From Suilimivivens aceti (GTDB taxonomy: Bacteria > Bacillota > Clostridia > Lachnospirales > Lachnospiraceae), in the NCBI RefSeq assembly GCF_025567405.1, contig NZ_JAOQKJ010000008.1:1-64000 (forward strand): a stretch of DNA of 64,000 nucleotides. The letters run 5' to 3'. Shown here one piece after another: positions 60,191 through 64,000 of this stretch; position 1 is the stretch's first letter; each line of letters starts with the position of its first letter. The translations under genes were made by a program, and so were the position numbers. The notes under the pieces were generated by a model that saw only the letters and a list, made by a program, of their open reading frames with translations, did not search any database and was not told the origin of the DNA.

Positions 60191-60643
60191 TCATTCACCA
60201 TGATCCAGACTCTGATAATAGGCTTCTCCGTTCTGCTGCATCCTTGTCAGCAGTCCGTTCAGTTCCTGAATTTCCTGTTCCGAAAAACCCTTCAGCATAT
60301 TTTCATCAATCTCCCGGAAATATTCCACACTTCTGCGGATCATATCCTGCCCTTTTTCAGTGATCACAATCTGGTTCACACGGTTATCCCTGCTGTCGCA
60401 CTGCCTGCTGATATAACCGGTCTTTTCCAGCTTCTTCAGGGATACTGCAACGGCCGCCGGTGAGATTTCCAGCTTTTCTGCCAGCTCTGTCTGGGAACAG
60501 TCCTGATGATTTCCAAGTGTCATAAGCAGCTTATGCTGGCTTCTGAACACACCTGTTCCAGCCACCTTCTTTTCCACACAGCGTCTCATATTTCTGTTGA
60601 TAGTCTGAAGCAGACATATGCTCCTGCTCCGATCGTCTTTCAC
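60191..60643 (-). CDS. MarR family transcriptional regulator
   Basis: 150 residues from a GTG after GGGAGG. Winged helix: LLMTLGNHQDCSQTELAEKL, then EISPAAVAVSLKKLEKTGYI as reading helix and SRQCDSRDNRVNQIVITEKG as wing. It is first in the operon with the two ABC exporter genes. A near-perfect palindrome lies between the promoter and its start, so it should repress its own operon and be released by an exporter substrate (family precedent). Confidence 0.93.
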   Translation of the reverse strand: MKDDRSRSICLLQTINRNMRRCVEKKVAGTGVFRSQHKLLMTLGNHQDCSQTELAEKLEISPAAVAVSLKKLEKTGYISRQCDSRDNRVNQIVITEKGQDMIRRSVEYFREIDENMLKGFSEQEIQELNGLLTRMQQNGEAYYQSLDHGE

Positions 60644-60666
60644 GTTACATACCTCCCTTCTTATAA

Positions 60667-60693
60667 TTAATTATTTAATATTTAACTAATTAA
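60667..60693. promoter_or_regulatory. Probable MarR operator
   Basis: TTAATTATTTAA and TTAACTAATTAA are inverted with a 3-base centre, and 11 of 12 pairs match. The palindrome lies just downstream of the -10 element and upstream of the marR start codon. Confidence 0.65.
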
Positions 60694-60701
60694 CTTTTGA
60701 T

Positions 60702-60731
60702 ATTATACGCAGGATAAATATCAGATGTCAA
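60702..60731 (-). promoter_or_regulatory. Promoter of the marR-ABC exporter operon
   Basis: TTGACA (60726-60731) and TATAAT (60702-60707), both full consensus, are 18 bases apart on the minus strand. Confidence 0.88.
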
Positions 60732-60792
60732 ACAGATTCCACTTTTTTTATAATTCTTTAGAATCTGTTTATATTTGACCTTTCCATCTGAC

Positions 60793-61515
60793 TTATCCTT
60801 GCAGCAGCTGTGATGCCAGATACAGCACCAGTAAATGAATGGGATAAAAAAGATAAAAGAAATATTTGACCTTAAGTCCGCGCCTGCCATGATAGAAAGC
60901 GATCGGGACAAAGGCAGCAAGAGCTGTTGGCTCATAGAGAAATGAGAGAGCGCCCATCATGAGCTGCTGACGCCTCTGATATCGGAACATGTAAAGAATA
61001 TATATGGAGATCACACCATAAAAGCTATAGTCACTGTGGATCAGATATGCTGCACCCACCGCCAGCAAAAGAGCAAGCAGCCTGTAAACAGCCTTCCGAG
61101 CTTCACCCGCTTCACTCTCCGCCACGCACCTGGTAACCGCCATTAACAGGAAACCAAGAAACAGGGTAACAAAAACATTACAGCCCTCCATGGAAAACAC
61201 CTTTCCATAACGGAACAGATCGAAGGGGATCTCCGAAAGGAAAGCAAACAAAAGCAGCCTCAGCCCATACCTCTTCCTGCACCCTGTCTTCTGAAACCCT
61301 TCTACCAGAAGGAAACAGAAGATCGGAAAAGCCACCCGTCCGATCCACATACGCCCGATTTCATAAATATCTGTTCCCTGCTCCGCAAACAGATAGCACC
61401 AGTGATCCACAATCATGGACAGCACAGCTATGACCTTCAGGGTACTGCCGCTGAGTCCCATTCCCTGTGCTGTCTCTATCAGCGATTTTCCTCTGCTCTG
61501 TTTATTTTCTTCCAT
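60793..61515 (-). CDS. TraX family membrane protein
   Basis: 240 residues with about eight membrane helices. It begins with GLSGSTLKVIAVLSMIVDHW (the TraX start, with a conserved Asp-His), followed by MWIGRVAFPIFCFLLVEGFQ and a later RYGLRLLLFAFLSEIPFDLF, all typical of the family. TraX acetylates F-pilin in plasmid systems. Chromosomal Firmicutes copies like this one are standalone and probably act as acyltransferases on envelope or small molecules. No conjugation genes adjoin it. It is divergent from the ECF gene. Confidence 0.92.
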   Translation of the reverse strand: MEENKQSRGKSLIETAQGMGLSGSTLKVIAVLSMIVDHWCYLFAEQGTDIYEIGRMWIGRVAFPIFCFLLVEGFQKTGCRKRYGLRLLLFAFLSEIPFDLFRYGKVFSMEGCNVFVTLFLGFLLMAVTRCVAESEAGEARKAVYRLLALLLAVGAAYLIHSDYSFYGVISIYILYMFRYQRRQQLMMGALSFLYEPTALAAFVPIAFYHGRRGLKVKYFFYLFYPIHLLVLYLASQLLQG

Positions 61516-61546
61516 TTATTCTGTAATAACCCACCTTTTCTTGCAA

Positions 61547-61592
61547 CTGGTATTATTAAAAAGTTTTTATCTGGCACTTTTTTAAATACCAG
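61547..61592. promoter_or_regulatory. Long inverted repeat between traX and the ECF S-component gene
   Basis: The left arm CTGGTATTATTAAAAAGT (61547-61564) and right arm ACTTTTTTAAATACCAG (61576-61592) are near-perfect inverted copies with an 11-base centre. TATACT, a possible -10 for the ECF gene, lies just to the right. It is either a regulator site or a hairpin in a leader. Confidence 0.5.
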
Positions 61593-61651
61593 ATTCTATT
61601 ATACTGAGCATCATAAGAAATATATATCACAATTTACTGGAGGAATCTATT

Positions 61652-62248
61652 ATGAAAAATCAAACAGCCCTGAAAATTGCGTTTACTGGCCTTTTGGCCG
61701 CACTGTCCTATGTAGTATTCACTTTTCTGCAGATCAAGATCCCTCTGCCTGGCGGTGATGCTACTTCCATCCATCTCGGCAATGCCGTATGTGTTCTCGG
61801 CGCTCTCCTGATCGGTGGATTTTATGGCGGACTTGGCGGTGCCATCGGTATGACTATTGGTGATCTTCTGGATCCTGTTTATATCGTATATGCTCCCAAA
61901 ACCTTCCTTTTAAAGCTCTGCATCGGTCTGATCACTGGTCTTGTGGCACATAAGATCGGCAGGATTTCCATTGAAACCGATAAGAAGAAGGTATTGAAGT
62001 GGACCATTTTAGCTTCCGTTGCCGGACTTCTTTTCAATGTAATCTTTGATCCCCTGATCGGTTACTTCTATAAGCTTCTGATCCTTGGAAAGCCTGCTGC
62101 CGAGCTGACTCTTGCCTGGAATGTAACTGCTACCTCCATCAATGCCGTTACTTCCACGATCGTATCTGTACTGATTTATATGGCGCTCCGTCCTGCCCTC
62201 AAGAAGGCCGGGCTGTTCTTCACCCTTTCCAAGGAGAAGAACGACTGA
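61652..62248 (+). CDS. ECF transporter S component
   Basis: 198 residues, six membrane helices. The first helix has KIAFTGLLAALSYVVFTFLQ (the family's AxxxAxxx contact with the T subunit), followed by GGDATSIHLGNAVCVLGALL and GFYGGLGGAIGMTIGDLLDP, which belong to the ECF S-component fold (PF12822 type). It gives substrate specificity for a vitamin or cofactor and would share an EcfAA'T motor encoded elsewhere. The ligand is not predictable, and no preQ1, TPP, FMN or other known riboswitch was found ahead of it. TGGAGG precedes the ATG. Confidence 0.9.
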   Translation: MKNQTALKIAFTGLLAALSYVVFTFLQIKIPLPGGDATSIHLGNAVCVLGALLIGGFYGGLGGAIGMTIGDLLDPVYIVYAPKTFLLKLCIGLITGLVAHKIGRISIETDKKKVLKWTILASVAGLLFNVIFDPLIGYFYKLLILGKPAAELTLAWNVTATSINAVTSTIVSVLIYMALRPALKKAGLFFTLSKEKND

Positions 62249-62269
62249 TCATCCATATGCCGGCTCTGA

Positions 62270-63187
62270 TTATTCTCCTGCAAAGGTTATGCTGATGCTG
62301 CCCATACTGCAGTCTACAGAATATTCACTGCCGGTACCATTATCAATATACCTTTCTATTGCCAGCATGGAGCTGGTATGGTCTCCGATCTTTACCTCTC
62401 CTGCTGCACAGCGGACACTGTAGCTGTGATCACTTTCTTTTCCGGAAAGCTTCATGACAATCTCTCCTATAGCACAGTCTGCTTCCAGTTCTTCCGGCGC
62501 TTTTCCTTCATAGCTGAAGCTTCCAACCCCTACAGAGACCTCTATATCCTTCACGTCCATCTTTTCTGCTTCCAGAGAGCCAGCGCCGGCTTTCATACTT
62601 ATTTCCTTTGCTGCCACCTGGCTCATAATGACTTCCCCTGCTCCTGCTTCTATACTGATCTCATCTGCCTTAAGGTCATAGATCTCAGCCTGCCCTACTC
62701 CTGTCTTCAGATCCACTTCAGAAAACTTTCTTCCCTCCGGTATGGTGATCACAATCTCCGGAGCTCTTCTATTTCCAGAAATGAGCCAGAATTTTCTCTG
62801 ATACCCCTTTACTGTCAGCTCATCTCCATCCATCTCACATTTGATCCTTGCATTTCCCGTATAGGAAACCCGGATCTGTTCCTGCTCCATTTGCTCTTCC
62901 CTCACAACAAGCCTGCAGGCTCCCACATCAACCGCCAGCTGATCCACATTCTCTGCGATAAAGACCTCTGTATTATTCAGCATATTTTCATCTCCTGTTG
63001 TATTTCCGGTCTCACCCATATCATCTGTCATATCCCAGTGATCAATGATTTCCAAATCTACAGCTTCATTCTTCAATATCCCATATGCTTCGTGAATACC
63101 GGCAGCACCTCCGGCCGCAGTAAGGATAAGCCCCGTCCCGATCAGACAGGCTGCCGTGATAAGACTCCCTTTATAAAACTTTCTCAT
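62270..63187 (-). CDS. DUF4097 family putative adhesin-like membrane protein
   Basis: 305 residues from MRKFYKGSLITAAC, whose ATG overlaps the stop of the DUF1700 gene (ATGA), with AAGGAGG before it. One membrane helix (about 8-32) anchors an extracytoplasmic region. The C-terminal half is a beta-helix-like repeat: VDLKTGVGQAEIYDLKADEI, SIEAGAGEVIMSQVAAKEIS and MKAGAGSLEAEKMDVKDIEV. This is the DUF4097 pattern seen with DUF1700 partners. The pair is usually linked to envelope stress and a PadR-type regulator, which would lie beyond the right edge. Confidence 0.88.
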   Translation of the reverse strand: MRKFYKGSLITAACLIGTGLILTAAGGAAGIHEAYGILKNEAVDLEIIDHWDMTDDMGETGNTTGDENMLNNTEVFIAENVDQLAVDVGACRLVVREEQMEQEQIRVSYTGNARIKCEMDGDELTVKGYQRKFWLISGNRRAPEIVITIPEGRKFSEVDLKTGVGQAEIYDLKADEISIEAGAGEVIMSQVAAKEISMKAGAGSLEAEKMDVKDIEVSVGVGSFSYEGKAPEELEADCAIGEIVMKLSGKESDHSYSVRCAAGEVKIGDHTSSMLAIERYIDNGTGSEYSVDCSMGSISITFAGE

Positions 63188-63972
63188 GCCCTGCACTCCT
63201 CCTTCTTTCCTGTTATCTTTTTCCACAATGCCCTGCATCCTCTGATAAGTGCCGGAATGCCTTCCCGGAAGATCAGCACAGTAAGGATCATAAACAATAC
63301 ACCAAGTCCGGCACACAGAAGTCCGCCGCCGATCAGCCCAATTCCAATCAGTGGTGTTTCAAAAAGGGCAACAATTCCAAACACTACAAGACCAGCAGCT
63401 GCTGCATATAAAGCCACCATGGCTGCCGCGATACCGATCACAATACCAAAGATCCCTGCAATAATACCAACCAGTACACCTAATGCCCCACCGCCGATTC
63501 CAAAAATAGCCGGTGATAAAACAACACAGGCAATCACGATCAGCACGATCGCCCAGGTCGGAAACCCATCCTTTTCTTTTCCGCCTTCTGTTTCTCCTTC
63601 TGCAAAGCTGCCTGTATTTTGAGCCGCTCTATTCTGACTCCCCCTGCAGGTTCCCTGTTCCTCTTCCCGCCCTGCTTTACGGCTGCCTTCCACCTTCTCT
63701 GACTGAATGATCTCATTCTGTCGTACTGCCTTCTGCTGGCTGGCAAATCCGTTTTCGGTAAATTCTCCCTTATCCGGGTCATCCATAAGTCCTGACCTGA
63801 CGATCTCCGCTACCTCCTCCGGAGAGCCAAGCGCCTGGATCACTTCCTTCTCATTTTCCCTGCCTGCATCATTAAAATAATCATTATAATACTGAAGGGC
63901 TTCTTCCCTTTCACTGGGTGATATATCGGAAAGCAGCTCCTCCAGTTTTCTCATAAACTCCCATCTGCCCAT
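63184..63972 (-). CDS. DUF1700 domain-containing membrane protein
   Basis: 262 residues from the ATG after GGGAGGAG. The N-terminal DUF1700 helical domain (about 1-75) has FMRKLEELLSDISPSEREEA, then LQYYNDYFNDAGRENEKEVI and QALGSPEEVAEIVRSGL. A charged linker follows, then four hydrophobic segments (about 142-250). It overlaps the DUF4097 gene by four bases. It probably relays or modulates an envelope signal with that protein. Precise biochemistry is unknown. The likely PadR-family partner is outside the window. Confidence 0.9.
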   Translation of the reverse strand: MGRWEFMRKLEELLSDISPSEREEALQYYNDYFNDAGRENEKEVIQALGSPEEVAEIVRSGLMDDPDKGEFTENGFASQQKAVRQNEIIQSEKVEGSRKAGREEEQGTCRGSQNRAAQNTGSFAEGETEGGKEKDGFPTWAIVLIVIACVVLSPAIFGIGGGALGVLVGIIAGIFGIVIGIAAAMVALYAAAAGLVVFGIVALFETPLIGIGLIGGGLLCAGLGVLFMILTVLIFREGIPALIRGCRALWKKITGKKEECRA

Positions 63973-64000
63973 TACTTTACTCCTCCCTCGAAAATACTAT

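Noticed and set aside
62378..63622. 414-codon plus-strand open frame across the DUF4097 and DUF1700 genes
   Set aside because: Both minus-strand genes have clear families, ribosome binding sites and a coupled overlap; the plus frame has none of these.

Overview
The window looks like a chromosomal stretch of a low-to-mid GC Gram-positive gut anaerobe, most likely a Lachnospiraceae (Blautia/Dorea/Coprococcus-like) species. The basis is GGAGG ribosome binding sites before nearly every gene, a class III fructose bisphosphatase, PcrA, TypA, MgtE, DUF1700/DUF4097, DUF1836, DUF5058 and YerC-type genes, a lysine riboswitch ahead of dapA, and mobile-element tails of a kind I associate with Lachnospiraceae. 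No rRNA, CRISPR array or intact insertion sequence was seen. There is one tRNA (Thr, GGT).

Layout. 1-1040 is the end of an integrative element: the 3' part of an FtsX-type permease, a DUF6061 gene and a decayed C-terminal module abutting rlmD. 1041-16611 is mostly housekeeping: rlmD, pcrA, an SPFH/zinc-ribbon membrane module, an orphan NMT1-type lipoprotein, a sigma/anti-sigma operon, DUF1836, YerC, an M23-like protein, a PTS pseudogene, a cold-shock gene and a sodium-coupled transporter. 16.7-22.9 kb is a second, heavily decayed element remnant: a CFI-box gene fragment, a toxin-antitoxin pair, a truncated parA, another gene fragment, and a complete lantibiotic-resistance cassette (two-component system plus three-gene ABC transporter). 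It ends in the same C-terminal module, here fused to hisA. 23.8-44.2 kb carries fbp, the riboswitch-controlled dapA-dapB operon, cobO, an SSB-like gene, typA, mgtE, yigZ, a class A PBP, two MATE transporters and a phosphatase behind an unclassified attenuator RNA. It also holds a PBECR-like gene beside tRNA-Thr, a HAD phosphatase and an AraC regulator. 44.4-64 kb carries a zinc-ribbon repeat protein, a DUF5058/membrane protein/M20 peptidase operon, a rhodanese-PP-loop protein with TcdA, a sulfur amino acid cluster (cysK, patB, a metB-like gene, an HD protein), a HerA-like ATPase, a MarR-controlled heterodimeric ABC exporter, TraX, an ECF S component and a DUF1700/DUF4097 pair.

The most notable observation is that two unrelated host genes, rlmD and hisA, both run through a shared GAGAC(T/G)GTTGT core (encoding ETVVLLS). 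Both then pass into related foreign C-terminal tails whose distal halves survive as decayed fragments. The simplest reading is a family of integrative elements that insert into coding sequence at this core and supply a replacement 3' end to the interrupted gene. Other points worth checking are the attenuator-type leader at 39.94-40.11 kb, a short upstream ORF overlapping mgtE, and a repeated ATAGTAT/TAGGA operator-like box shared by the cysK and HD-metB-patB promoters.
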